Shown here one piece after another: positions 44,095 to 52,320 of a stretch of 58,263 nt of DNA. The DNA lies in assembly GCA_035536775.1 (NCBI GenBank), contig DATLNM010000026.1, forward strand, positions 1-58,263, in the 5' to 3' direction. How positions within the stretch are numbered: the stretch's first letter is position 1; each line of letters starts with the position of its first letter. The position numbers were made by a program, and so were the translations under genes. Source of the DNA: DATLNM01 sp035536775. Its GTDB lineage: Bacteria; Actinomycetota; CADDZG01; WHSQ01. Below the pieces are notes generated by a model. The model was not told where the DNA came from. It worked only from the letters and a program-made list of their open reading frames with translations, and searched no databases.

Positions 44095-44858
44095 CTCTTC
44101 TGGTCCGGCCCGCCCTGGCTGAGCCCGCCATCCGTGCCCTCTTCGGCCTGGGGAGCCTCGGTGGCCTCTTCGGCTTCTGCGGTCGAAGCCTCGGCGGCTT
44201 CCTCGGCAGCGCCCTGCTCGGCTTCGGCCTGCTCGGCAACGACATGCTCCGGAGGCTGAACGTCCGCGGCCTCTTCGGTCTCGAACCCTGCCTCAGGACC
44301 GGGCTCGCCTGCTTCGCCCTCGAGCTCCAGTTCTTCGTCCGTTTTCGGGTGCTCGATGCCGATACCGGTACCGGCCGCAGCGGCGTCGGCGGCCTTCGAG
44401 CGCGCCGGCTTGTCGGACGGCAGATCGCCATCGCGCTTGCGTCCGCGTCCCAGGCGGCGGCGGGTCGGCTTCTCGTCGGTCTCGACCTCGGTTTCGACGG
44501 CCGCGCCCTCGACGAGCTCGATGAGCGCCATGGGCGCCCCATCACCGTTGCGCGGCCCGAGCTTAAGGATGCGCGTGTAGCCACCGTTACGATCGGCGAA
44601 ACGCGGCCCGATGTCTGCGAACAGCTTGTGCACGACCGCACGGTCCTCGATGACCGAAAGAACCTGGCGACGCTTGTGGATGCTGCCGTCCTTGGCCTTG
44701 GTGATGAGCTGCTCCGCAAACGGGCGCAGGAGCTTGGCCTTGGTCTCGGTCGTCTTGATCCGCTCGTGCTCGAACAGGGACAGCGCGAGGTTCGACAACA
44801 TCTGGCGCTGGTGCGACGGGTTCGACCCGAGCGCGGGTCCCTTTTTACGTGTCGGCAC
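44091..44858 (-). CDS. rplQ: 50S ribosomal protein L17 with long acidic C-terminal extension
   Basis: 255 residues from GTG 44858 (AAGGAG upstream). Residues 1-118 are a normal L17 (LGSNPSHQRQMLSNLALSLFEH, IKTTETKAKLLRPFAEQLIT). After MALIELVEG a basic patch (KPTRRRLGRGRKRDG) leads into about 95 residues rich in Glu and Ala with no predicted fold. L17 lies near the peptide exit tunnel, so the tail could reach out from the ribosome; its function is unknown. Confidence 0.95.
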   Translation of the reverse strand: MPTRKKGPALGSNPSHQRQMLSNLALSLFEHERIKTTETKAKLLRPFAEQLITKAKDGSIHKRRQVLSVIEDRAVVHKLFADIGPRFADRNGGYTRILKLGPRNGDGAPMALIELVEGAAVETEVETDEKPTRRRLGRGRKRDGDLPSDKPARSKAADAAAAGTGIGIEHPKTDEELELEGEAGEPGPEAGFETEEAADVQPPEHVVAEQAEAEQGAAEEAAEASTAEAEEATEAPQAEEGTDGGLSQGGPDQKS

Positions 44859-44878
44859 GACTTTTCTCCTTGGGGGTC

Positions 44879-45817
44879 CTAGAAGTCTTTCTTACGAAGA
44901 CCGAGTCCGAGCTCCTCGAGCTTGGCCTTGATCTCGTCGATCGACTTCTGACCGAAGTTGCGGATCTCCATGAGGTCTTCCTCGGTCTTCTGCGTGAGCT
45001 CGCCGACCGTGGTGACCCCCTCGCGCTTGAGGCAGTTGTAGGACCTGACGGTGAAGTCCATATCCTCGATGGGCTGTCCGAGGATGCCTGCATCCTCTTC
45101 CTCGCCCGGCTCGGGGCCTAGGTCGAGACCGGGGCCTTCACCGAGACCCGAGAACAGCTGGAACAGGTTGACGAGGGTCGAGCCTGCCGCCGACAGTGCA
45201 TCCGCGGGTGAGATCGAACCATCGGTCTCGACATCGAGGATGAGGCGGTCGTAGTTGGTCATCTGCTCTACGCGCGTGGGCTCTACTTCGTACGTGACAC
45301 GGCGCACCGGCGAGAACAAGGCGTCGATCGGAAGACTCCCGATGGCCTCCTTGGCGGCCGTCTTTGCAGCGACGTAACCACGGCCCTGCTCGATCTTGAG
45401 CTCCATCGAAAGCGTGGCCCGCTTGTTGAGGGTCGCGATGAAGTGGTCGGGGTTCAGGATCTCGACACCCGTCGGAACCTGGATGTCCGAGGCCTTGACC
45501 TCACCCGGTCCGTCGACCTTGAGCCGAACCGTCACCGGCTCCTCGCTCTCGCTGCGCACCACAAGGCCCTTGAGGTTGAGGATGATGTTCGTGACGTCCT
45601 CGGTTACGCCCTCGACCGTAGAGAACTCGTGCAGCACCCCGTCGATCTTCACCTGGGTGACAGCGGCCCCCGGGATCGACGAGAGAAGCGTCCGACGCAG
45701 CGAGTTGCCGAGCGTGTAGCCGAAGCCTGGCTCGAGCGGCTCGATAGCGAATTTGTTGCGTACCGCAGAGATCTCCTCGTGCGAGATCTGAGGGCGTTGA
45801 ACGATCAGCAGATCCAA
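44879..45817 (-). CDS. rpoA: DNA-directed RNA polymerase alpha subunit
   Basis: 312 residues from TTG 45817, with AGAGGAG upstream; TTG is unusual for so highly expressed a gene. The N-terminal assembly domain has EPGFGYTLGNSLRRTLLSSIPGAA in two parts; the C-terminal domain (about 245-312) has MDFTVRSYNCLKREGVTTVGEL and RNFGQKSIDEIKAKLEELG, which bind UP elements and activators. A linker with EEEDAG connects them. Confidence 0.97.
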   Translation of the reverse strand: MDLLIVQRPQISHEEISAVRNKFAIEPLEPGFGYTLGNSLRRTLLSSIPGAAVTQVKIDGVLHEFSTVEGVTEDVTNIILNLKGLVVRSESEEPVTVRLKVDGPGEVKASDIQVPTGVEILNPDHFIATLNKRATLSMELKIEQGRGYVAAKTAAKEAIGSLPIDALFSPVRRVTYEVEPTRVEQMTNYDRLILDVETDGSISPADALSAAGSTLVNLFQLFSGLGEGPGLDLGPEPGEEEDAGILGQPIEDMDFTVRSYNCLKREGVTTVGELTQKTEEDLMEIRNFGQKSIDEIKAKLEELGLGLRKKDF

Positions 45818-45846
45818 GATTGCGCTCCTCTCGTGGGTGTTGCTTG

Positions 45847-46473
45847 TTACTTGGAGTAGTACTCGACGATCAGCTGCTCCTGGACGGGAGCGTCGATCTG
45901 GTTGCGCTCTGGGAGCGCGCGCACCTGGATGCGCATGTCCTTCAGATTCGGGCTGAGCCAGTCCGGCGTTTCGCGGCCCTCGGCATAAGACGTGTTCTCG
46001 ATGATCCGCCCGATGCTCTTTGAACGGACCTTGACCTCGATGACATCGCCCGGACGAACCCTGAAGGAAGGGATGTTGACCTTGCGACCATTGACCTCGA
46101 AGTGCCCGTGGGTCACGAGCTGGCGTGCCATCGGTCGGTTCATCGCCAGACCCGAGCGGTACACGACGTTGTCGAGGCGCGACTCGCAGATGCGCATGAG
46201 CTCCTCGCCGGTCACGCCCTTGGATTGCGCAGCTTCTGCGTAGTAGCTGCGGAACTGCTTCTCGAGGATCCCGTAGAAGCGTTTGGCCTTCTGCTTCTCA
46301 CGGAGCTGGAGCAGGTACTCCGACTCGCGCACCCGGCCTCGGCCGTGCTCGCCGGGAGGCGGACGCCCCTTCTCGATCGGACACTTCGGCGTCTCGCAAC
46401 GCGTGCCCTTGAGGAACAGCTTCATCTTCTCTCGCCTGCAGAGCTTGCAGACAGGACCTGTGTATCGAGCCAC
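45847..46473 (-). CDS. rpsD: 30S ribosomal protein S4
   Basis: 208 residues from GTG 46473; AGGAGG lies nine bases upstream inside the rpsK end. The zinc-binding form: CKLCRREKMKLFLKG then CETPKC at the N-terminus. The S4 RNA-binding domain (RLDNVVYRSGLAMNRPMARQ, HGHFEVNGRKVNIPS) is complete. In many bacteria S4 also represses the alpha operon. Confidence 0.97.
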   Translation of the reverse strand: MARYTGPVCKLCRREKMKLFLKGTRCETPKCPIEKGRPPPGEHGRGRVRESEYLLQLREKQKAKRFYGILEKQFRSYYAEAAQSKGVTGEELMRICESRLDNVVYRSGLAMNRPMARQLVTHGHFEVNGRKVNIPSFRVRPGDVIEVKVRSKSIGRIIENTSYAEGRETPDWLSPNLKDMRIQVRALPERNQIDAPVQEQLIVEYYSK

Positions 46474-46869
46474 TTAGACGCGCCTCCTCTTACGGGGACG
46501 GCATCCGTTGTGGGGAACCGGTGTCACGTCCTTGATACCGAGGATCTCGAGGCCCGAAGCCTGCAGTGAACGGATGGCGGTCTCGCGTCCCGAGCCCGGG
46601 CCTTTGACCTCGACGTCGACGCGGCGGACGCCGTGCTCCTGCGCCCTGCGCGACGCGGCCTCGGCCGCAAGCTGTGCCGCGAACGGTGTTGACTTACGAG
46701 AGCCCTTGAAACCGACATTGCCGGCAGAGGCCCACGACAAGACGTTGCCCTCGAGATCGCTGATCGCGATGATCGTGTTGTTGAACGTCGACTTGATGTG
46801 GGCGACGCCGTGGACGACGTTCTTCTTCTCGCGCCGCCGGGTCTTCTTCGCCTTCTTGGGTGCGGCCAT
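46474..46869 (-). CDS. rpsK: 30S ribosomal protein S11
   Basis: 131 residues. GVAHIKSTFNNTIIAISD, SAGNVGFKGSRKSTPFAAQ and the C-terminal DVTPVPHNGCRPRKRRRV are canonical. A basic N-terminus (KKAKKTRRREKK) is as expected. It starts two bases after rpsM. Confidence 0.98.
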   Translation of the reverse strand: MAAPKKAKKTRRREKKNVVHGVAHIKSTFNNTIIAISDLEGNVLSWASAGNVGFKGSRKSTPFAAQLAAEAASRRAQEHGVRRVDVEVKGPGSGRETAIRSLQASGLEILGIKDVTPVPHNGCRPRKRRRV

Positions 46870-46871
46870 GG

Positions 46872-47246
46872 TTATTTGGCCTTCTTCTTGCCAGCCACGG
46901 TCTTCTTGGGGCCTTTCCTCGTACGGGCATTGGTGTGGGTCCGCTGGCCGTGAACGGGAAGCCCACGGCGGTGTCTCAGACCCTGGTAGGAGCCGATCTC
47001 GATCTTGCGTTTGATGTGCTGGTTGACCTCGCGTCGCAGGTCACCCTCGACCCGGTAGGCGGCGCCGATCCAGTCGCGGATCCGGACGACCTCTTCGTCG
47101 GTGAGATCGCGCACACGTGTGGCGGGATCGACCTTGGCGCCGACGCAAGTCTCGATGGCCTTCGTGGGGCCGATGCCGTAGATGTAGGTGAGTCCGATGT
47201 CGAGACGCTTCTCTCTCGGCAGGTCAACTCCAGCTATACGTGCCAA
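46872..47246 (-). CDS. rpsM: 30S ribosomal protein S13
   Basis: 124 residues from TTG 47246, with TTAGGAGAA upstream. ARIAGVDLPREKRLDIGLTY, RVEGDLRREVNQHIKRK and GLRHRRGLPVHGQRTHTNAR identify it; the Lys-rich tail contacts tRNA in the P site. Confidence 0.98.
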   Translation of the reverse strand: MARIAGVDLPREKRLDIGLTYIYGIGPTKAIETCVGAKVDPATRVRDLTDEEVVRIRDWIGAAYRVEGDLRREVNQHIKRKIEIGSYQGLRHRRGLPVHGQRTHTNARTRKGPKKTVAGKKKAK

Positions 47247-47255
47247 ACCGTTCTC

Positions 47256-47369
47256 CTAACCCTGTCGTTGCTTGTGCCGGGGGTTGCTGCAGATGACCAT
47301 GACCCGTCCCCGACGACGGATCACCTTGCACTTGTCACACATCTTCTTGACGCTCGGTTGAACCTTCAT
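47256..47369 (-). CDS. rpmJ: 50S ribosomal protein L36 (zinc form)
   Basis: 37 residues, translated by eye from ATG 47369 to TAG 47258: MKVQPSVKKMCDKCKVIRRR followed by GRVMVICSNPRHKQRQG. The zinc ligands C11, C14, C27 and H32 are all present. It sits between infA and rpsM, the usual place in the alpha operon. Confidence 0.97.
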   Translation of the reverse strand: MKVQPSVKKMCDKCKVIRRRGRVMVICSNPRHKQRQG

Positions 47370-47394
47370 TGCAAGTCCTTTGGGTGAAGACCGG

Positions 47395-47646
47395 TTACTT
47401 GTAGCGGTAAACGACCCGACCTCGGGTCAGGTCGTACGGCGAGAGCTCTACGAGCACTCTGTCCCCCGGAAGGATCCGGATGTAATGCATCCGCATCTTT
47501 CCGGAGACGTGGGCGAGAACCTTGTGGCCGTTGTCCAGCTCGACCCGGAACATGGCGTTCGGCAGGGGCTCGATCACCGTGCCCTCTACCTGGATGCCTT
47601 CTTCCTTCGTCCCGGTAGCTTTCTCCTTGTTCTTCGATTTGGCCAC
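47395..47646 (-). CDS. infA: Translation initiation factor IF-1
   Basis: 83 residues from GTG 47646; an ATG six codons upstream is possible but is directly abutted by GAGGAG with no spacing. The S1-like OB fold is canonical from EGTVIEPLPNAMFRVELDNG to DRVLVELSPYDLTRGRVVYR. The N-terminus (AKSKNKEKATGTKEEG) is about ten residues longer than in other actinobacteria. It has its own promoter downstream of the GNAT gene. Confidence 0.95.
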   Translation of the reverse strand: MAKSKNKEKATGTKEEGIQVEGTVIEPLPNAMFRVELDNGHKVLAHVSGKMRMHYIRILPGDRVLVELSPYDLTRGRVVYRYK

Positions 47647-47693
47647 GCGTCTCTGCTTCCCCATCTCCTCGAAGATTGCTCCACCCAAGACAA

Positions 47694-47711
47694 GCGCCCC
47701 CTGAGGGGCGC
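47694..47711 (-). promoter_or_regulatory. Attenuator-like hairpin in the infA leader
   Basis: Minus-strand GCGCCCC-TCAG-GGGGCGC followed by TTGTCTTG. It stands between the infA promoter and the infA start codon, so it would be transcribed in every infA mRNA starting there. It could end transcripts from map and GNAT, or attenuate infA. Confidence 0.5.
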
Positions 47712-47739
47712 GCGTTACCAGGGGGTGGACCGGCCGACG

Positions 47740-47768
47740 AGGATACCAGCGAAAGGGCGCCTAGTCGA
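47740..47768 (-). promoter_or_regulatory. Internal promoter for infA and the alpha operon
   Basis: TCGACT (47763-47768), 17 bases, TATCCT (47740-47745) with TGG directly before the -10 (extended -10). It would start transcription near 47733, in the 128-bp gap after the GNAT gene. Confidence 0.65.
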
Positions 47769-47774
47769 GCGACC

Positions 47775-48305
47775 TCAGGCAGTGGGTGCGCCCTTGCCCT
47801 CCCATTCATCCTCGACCAGCTCCCACAGGTTGCAGTCGTAATAACCGTCCTCGCCGCGGGCGGATTCCCTGGTCCAGCCCCTCAGCGTGAACCCGAGCTT
47901 CTCGGCCACTCGGTTGCTCGCCGCGTTCGCACGACCTGCCCTGAGCTCGATGCGGTGGAGGCCCCCCGGGCCAAACGCCCACGCCAGCGACTGGGCCACC
48001 GCCACCGAGACGATGCCCCTCCCGACAAGGTCCGTACGGAGCCAATAGCCGATCTCGCCCCACCCCATGAGCGGCCTGCGGATGATGCCGATGCCGCCCA
48101 CGGCCGCACCGTCGTGGATGATGGCGAAGCCGGGGTCGTTGTCGTCCCGCGTCGCGAAGTAGCGCTTGGACTCCTCGGGGTCCCAGTCGATGGCCCACGG
48201 CATCCACCTGCGGAGCTCGAGAAGGCTGGATGCGATCGCGTCGAGGAGATCGTCGCCGTGGCGGGAATCGATGGGCTCGATCTCCACCCTGGGGGGAGAT
48301 GCCAT
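47775..48305 (-). CDS. GNAT-family acetyltransferase (RimJ/RimL-like) between map and infA
   Basis: 176 residues. RimJ/RimL pattern: a N-terminal segment ending RRWMPWAIDWDPEES, then GFAIIHDGAAVGGIGIIRR, GEIGYWLRTDLVGRGIVSVAVAQ with the acetyl-CoA loop, and RANAASNRVAEKLGFTLRG. Such enzymes acetylate protein N-termini. The ATG abuts the map stop with no gap, so the two are co-translated; since map exposes N-termini by removing methionine, a functional partnership is plausible but unproved. Confidence 0.88.
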   Translation of the reverse strand: MASPPRVEIEPIDSRHGDDLLDAIASSLLELRRWMPWAIDWDPEESKRYFATRDDNDPGFAIIHDGAAVGGIGIIRRPLMGWGEIGYWLRTDLVGRGIVSVAVAQSLAWAFGPGGLHRIELRAGRANAASNRVAEKLGFTLRGWTRESARGEDGYYDCNLWELVEDEWEGKGAPTA

Positions 48306-49055
48306 CTATCGGCGCAGGGTGAGGACTTCGTGGCCCTCGTCGACGATCGCCACGGTGTGCTCGAAGTGCGCCGACAACGAACCGTCGGCGGTGACGACCG
48401 TCCAGCCGTCGTCGAGCAGCTCGGTGCCGGGACCCCCAGCGTTGACCATCGGCTCGATCGCAAGCGTCATGCCGGACGCCAGGAGCTCGCGCCGGCCCGG
48501 CGGTCCGTAGTTGGGGATCTGTGGATCCTCGTGGAGGGCGCGGCCGACGCCGTGGCCGACGTACTCACGAACGATTGCGAAACCGCCAGCCTCGGCAACC
48601 TGTTCCACTGCATTGCCGACGTCGCCGAGACGCGCGCCGGGGCGGCACTGTTCTATCGCTGCAGCGAGGGACGCCTCGGTCACCTTGAGCAGCTCGGCAG
48701 CGGCCGAGTCGACCTCCCCGACGGGGAACGTCCACGCCGAGTCTGCGTGGAAACCGTCGAGGAACACTCCGACATCGATCGAGATGATGTCGCCCTCTTC
48801 GACGGCGTCGTCGGAGGGGATGCCGTGGACGATGACGTCGTTGGGCGATGTACAGATCGACGCCGGGTAGCCGCGGTAGCCCTTGAACGAGGGGCGCGCT
48901 CCGGCGGATTCGATCGAGGCTTGCGCCATGGCATCGAGCTCGGCAGTCGTGATTCCGGGTCTGAGTGCGGCCTCGAGCTTGTCGAGGGTGTCGGCGAGAA
49001 CGCGACCGGCACGCCTCATGATCGCGATCTCCTCGGGGGATTTCTTGTAGATCAT
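48306..49055 (-). CDS. map: Methionine aminopeptidase, type I
   Basis: 249 residues from ATG 49055 with AGGAAG upstream. Metal ligands are in SIDVGVFLDGFHADSAWTF (two Asp), EYVGHGVGRALHEDP (His), MTLAIEPMVN (Glu) and the late Glu near EHTVAIVDEG. It has no N-terminal zinc or SH3 extension. Located after adk as in most bacteria. Confidence 0.96.
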   Translation of the reverse strand: MIYKKSPEEIAIMRRAGRVLADTLDKLEAALRPGITTAELDAMAQASIESAGARPSFKGYRGYPASICTSPNDVIVHGIPSDDAVEEGDIISIDVGVFLDGFHADSAWTFPVGEVDSAAAELLKVTEASLAAAIEQCRPGARLGDVGNAVEQVAEAGGFAIVREYVGHGVGRALHEDPQIPNYGPPGRRELLASGMTLAIEPMVNAGGPGTELLDDGWTVVTADGSLSAHFEHTVAIVDEGHEVLTLRR

Positions 49056-49068
49056 CCCGCCAGGCTTC

Positions 49069-49707
49069 CTAAACAACGGTCGCGACGCGGGCGAAGACTT
49101 CGTCGGGGGTTCCCATCCCGTCGATGATTCTCAGGATGCCCTTGTCCTCGTAGTACTTCTTCAGCGGCTCGGTTTGTGCGTGGTACACCTCGAGGCGGGT
49201 TCGCACCGTCGCGTCGGAGACATCGTCGCCGCGCCGCACGACATCGCCCCCACAGTTGTCACACACACCATCGGTCTCGGGCGGCGCGTCCAGGTGGTAT
49301 CCCGCTCCGCAACTCGCACACATCAGCCGGCCGGTGATCCTGCGCAGAGACACCTCATGGGGTACCTCGAGCACAAGGGCCGCGTTGAGCGCTACGTCCT
49401 TTGCGGCCAAGAGCTCGTCGAGCGCCGTCGCCTGCTTGAGGTTGCGAGGAAAGCCGTCAAGGAGGAACCCGGCCGCGCAGTCCTCCGCGCTCAGACGCTC
49501 GCTCACCACCTTGATCGTGAGGTCGTCGGGCACCAAACGCCCCTCGGTCATGTAGCTCGCGACCTCATGCCCGAGGTCGGAGCCCTCGGTCACCGCCCAG
49601 CGGAAGATCTCGCCCGTTGAGATCGCAGGCACCCCGTACTTCTGAGAGATGAGCGCGCTCTGCGTGCCCTTCCCCGCGCCCTGAGGGCCAAAGATGATGA
49701 GTCGCAT
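49069..49707 (-). CDS. adk: Adenylate kinase (zinc lid type)
   Basis: 212 residues from ATG 49707, with GGGAG upstream. P-loop FGPQGAGKGTQ, the long lid with a zinc site CASCGAGYHLDAPPE then CDNCGG, and the LDGFPRNLKQATAL motif. Keeps AMP, ADP and ATP in balance. Follows secY. Confidence 0.97.
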   Translation of the reverse strand: MRLIIFGPQGAGKGTQSALISQKYGVPAISTGEIFRWAVTEGSDLGHEVASYMTEGRLVPDDLTIKVVSERLSAEDCAAGFLLDGFPRNLKQATALDELLAAKDVALNAALVLEVPHEVSLRRITGRLMCASCGAGYHLDAPPETDGVCDNCGGDVVRRGDDVSDATVRTRLEVYHAQTEPLKKYYEDKGILRIIDGMGTPDEVFARVATVV

Positions 49708-49726
49708 CAACAGCTCCCGCGATCGG

Positions 49727-51025
49727 TTACTTCAGGAAACCCTCGTAGTGGCGCATGGTCAGCTGAGACTCGATCTGCTTCATCGTCTCCAGAGTCACAC
49801 CCACTGTGATGAGGATCGACGTCCCACCGAAGGGTAGCTGCTGGATGTTCTGCGTCGCCAGGAAGATCGACGGCGTCAGAGCGATCGCGGCGATGAAGAG
49901 CGCACCCGGCAGCGTGATACGGGTGAGGATCCGATCGAGGTATTCGGCGGTCTGACGCCCCGGGCGGATACCGGGGATGAAGCCGCCGTACTTCTTCATG
50001 TTGTCCGCGACGTCGGTCGGGTTGAACGTGATCGCCGTGTAGAAGTAGGCGAAGAAGACGACCAACACACCGTAGATGACCATGTACGCCGCGCTGGCGG
50101 AGTTGACCAGGTTGTTGTCGATGAAGTTTCGGATTGTTTGGTTGGAGACCACATTCTGCAGCAGCGTCGGCACGTAGAGAACGCTCGACGCAAAGATGAT
50201 CGGGATGATGCCGGCCTGGTTGACCTTGAGCGGGATGTAGGTCGAAGTGCCGCCGTACATCCTGCGGCCGACGACCCGCTTGGCGTATTGGACGGGGATC
50301 CGGCGCTGCCCCTGCTCCATCAGGACGATGGCAAGGATGATGCCGATCCCGATCGCGAAGATAACGAGGAAGGTACCCAAGCCCTTCTGGTCGTAGATTG
50401 CCTTGCCCTCACCCGGCAGCGTCGACACGATCGACGCGAAGATCAGGATCGACATCCCGTTGCCGATGCCGCGCTGGGTGATCAGCTCGCCCAACCACAT
50501 GATGAGGGCCGTACCGGCCGTCAGGGACAGGACTATCAATCCGACTCGCGGCGCTGAGAAATCTGGGATCAGGTCGACACCGATGTCTGCGCCGCCCTGC
50601 CCCAGCCGTCCGCTATGGAACAGGAAGGCGATACCCGTCGACTGAAGGATGGCGAGGAGGACCGTGAGGTAGCGCGTCCACTGGGTGATCTTCTTGTAGC
50701 CGCTCTCGCCTTCCTTCGACCATGCCTCGAGCCGAGGGATTACGACGGTGAGGAGCTGCATGATGATCGACGACGTGATGTACGGCATGATGCCGAGCGC
50801 GAAGATCGCCATCTGCGTAAGGGCCCCACCCGAGAACAGGTTGATGAACGCGAGCGCGCCACCCTGGCTTTGCGACGCAAACTCCTGGGCGGCCTCCACA
50901 TCGATGCCCGGCGTCGGGATATGCGCGCCCAGCCGGTAGATCGCGATGATCAGCAGCGTGAACAAGATCTTCTTGCGAAGGTCGGGAATCTTGAACGCGC
51001 TCACGAACGCGCCGAGAAGGTTCAC
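49727..51025 (-). CDS. secY: Preprotein translocase subunit SecY
   Basis: 432 residues from GTG 51025, whose GTGA overlaps the rplO stop. Ten hydrophobic segments are visible, with the plug and pore region near AFINLFSGGALTQMAIFALG, the cytosolic loop ITQRGIGNGMSILIFASIV and GFIPGIRPGRQTAEYLDRIL. Forms the SecYEG channel. Confidence 0.97.
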   Translation of the reverse strand: MNLLGAFVSAFKIPDLRKKILFTLLIIAIYRLGAHIPTPGIDVEAAQEFASQSQGGALAFINLFSGGALTQMAIFALGIMPYITSSIIMQLLTVVIPRLEAWSKEGESGYKKITQWTRYLTVLLAILQSTGIAFLFHSGRLGQGGADIGVDLIPDFSAPRVGLIVLSLTAGTALIMWLGELITQRGIGNGMSILIFASIVSTLPGEGKAIYDQKGLGTFLVIFAIGIGIILAIVLMEQGQRRIPVQYAKRVVGRRMYGGTSTYIPLKVNQAGIIPIIFASSVLYVPTLLQNVVSNQTIRNFIDNNLVNSASAAYMVIYGVLVVFFAYFYTAITFNPTDVADNMKKYGGFIPGIRPGRQTAEYLDRILTRITLPGALFIAAIALTPSIFLATQNIQQLPFGGTSILITVGVTLETMKQIESQLTMRHYEGFLK

Positions 51026-51501
51026 TGCTTTTTAGCCTTCTTCTTGGGCGCCTTGTTGGACTCGACGGCGATGACCGTCGCCGTTCCACCAGCCGCTTCG
51101 ATCTTCTTCTTTGCGGTCGCGCTAAAGGCGTGGGCCGAGACCGTGATGCTCCGGCTCAGCTCGCCGACGCCCAGAACCTTGATGAGCTTGTCGCGCTTGT
51201 GCACCAGCCCGGCCGCGTGGAGCTCCGCGGGGCCGATCTCGGTCGCGCTCAGCCCGGCGAGGTCATCGATGTTGACCGCGCCGTACTCCTTGCGGTTCGG
51301 CGGCGTGAAGCCCTTGAGCTTCGGGACGCGCCGGATGAGGGGCATCTGGCCGCCCTCGAAGAACGGGTGGACACTCCCTCTAGCGCGCGTTCCCTTCGTG
51401 CCACGGCCGGCAGTCTTGCCCTTGCCCGATCCCTCTCCGCGTCCTACGCGCTTGCGCTTGCGGTGAGATCCCGGCGCTGGCTTGAGCTCGTGCGGCTTCA
51501 T
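51022..51501 (-). CDS. rplO: 50S ribosomal protein L15
   Basis: 159 residues. LKPAPGSHRKRKRVGRGEGS with the following GKTAGRGTKGTRAR, FFEGGQMPLIRRVPKLKGF, and HAFSATAKKKIEAAGG are canonical. The ATG overlaps the rpmD stop by four bases. Confidence 0.97.
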   Translation of the reverse strand: MKPHELKPAPGSHRKRKRVGRGEGSGKGKTAGRGTKGTRARGSVHPFFEGGQMPLIRRVPKLKGFTPPNRKEYGAVNIDDLAGLSATEIGPAELHAAGLVHKRDKLIKVLGVGELSRSITVSAHAFSATAKKKIEAAGGTATVIAVESNKAPKKKAKKQ

Positions 51502-51704
51502 ACTTCCTCGACCTCCACTAGGTGCTCCACGGCGTTGATCATGCCGCGGATCTCCGGCTTGTCGGCATGCATCACGGAGTCACCCAGTCTCTTCAGACCG
51601 AGGGCGCGGATGGTTCCGCGCTGCTTGGAACCCCGCGTTGCCGCCGAGCGGACCTGCGTGACCTTCAAGGTCAGGCCTTCCGTAGAACGCTCTCGTTTCG
51701 TCAC
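51498..51704 (-). CDS. rpmD: 50S ribosomal protein L30
   Basis: 68 residues from GTG 51704 (GAGGG upstream). LKVTQVRSAATRGSKQRGTI and LGLKRLGDSVMHADKPEIRG identify it. Confidence 0.95.
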   Translation of the reverse strand: MTKRERSTEGLTLKVTQVRSAATRGSKQRGTIRALGLKRLGDSVMHADKPEIRGMINAVEHLVEVEEV

Positions 51705-51722
51705 GATATTCCCTCTACTTGG

Positions 51723-52301
51723 CTATTCGGCTGCCGCGACCGCGGACGCGGGACCCTTCAGCAGGTAGCTGGGGGCAACCTCTTCGGGCCTCTTACGGCG
51801 GCGCTTGGCGACCTTGTCGGCGGTGTCCATCTCCTTCAAGGCCTTGACGGTGGCGTGGATGATGTTGATGGGGTTGTCCGAGCCGAGCGACTTGGACAGG
51901 ATGTCGCGGATCCCGGCGCACTCGACGACCGCGCGCACCGGTCCACCCGCGATGACACCGGTACCGGGAGACGCAGGCTTCAAGAGGACGACACCGCCGG
52001 AATCTTCGCCGACGATCTCGTGAACGATCGTGTTTCCGACCATCGGGACGCGGAAAAAGTTGCGCTTCGCCTCCTCGACGCCCTTCTGGATGGCAGCCGG
52101 AACCTCGCGCGCCTTGCCGTAGCCGACGCCGACCTGACCGGCGCCGTCACCGACAACGACGAGCGCGGTGAAGGAGAACCGCCGGCCGCCCTTGACGACT
52201 TTGGCGACACGGTTGATCGAAACCACGCGCTCCTCGTACTGCGTGCGGTCGTCGTCATCGCGGCGGCCTCTGCCGCCACCTGGTCCTCCACCTCTTGCCA
52301 T
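51723..52301 (-). CDS. rpsE: 30S ribosomal protein S5
   Basis: 192 residues from ATG 52301, with AGGAGATCTG upstream. After a Gly/Arg/Asp-rich N-terminus comes EERVVSINRVAKVVKGGRRF, GYGKAREVPAAIQKGVEEAK, and GGPVRAVVECAGIRDILSKS. The C-terminus is extended by about 20 residues. Confidence 0.97.
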   Translation of the reverse strand: MARGGGPGGGRGRRDDDDRTQYEERVVSINRVAKVVKGGRRFSFTALVVVGDGAGQVGVGYGKAREVPAAIQKGVEEAKRNFFRVPMVGNTIVHEIVGEDSGGVVLLKPASPGTGVIAGGPVRAVVECAGIRDILSKSLGSDNPINIIHATVKALKEMDTADKVAKRRRKRPEEVAPSYLLKGPASAVAAAE

Positions 52302-52320
52302 CAGATCTCCTCTTGTAGGT

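Noticed and set aside
47676..49127. A 483-codon open frame on the plus strand opposite map and the GNAT gene
   Set aside because: Shadow of two well-supported genes; rich in Arg/Asp/Val as expected for antisense of GC-rich coding sequence.
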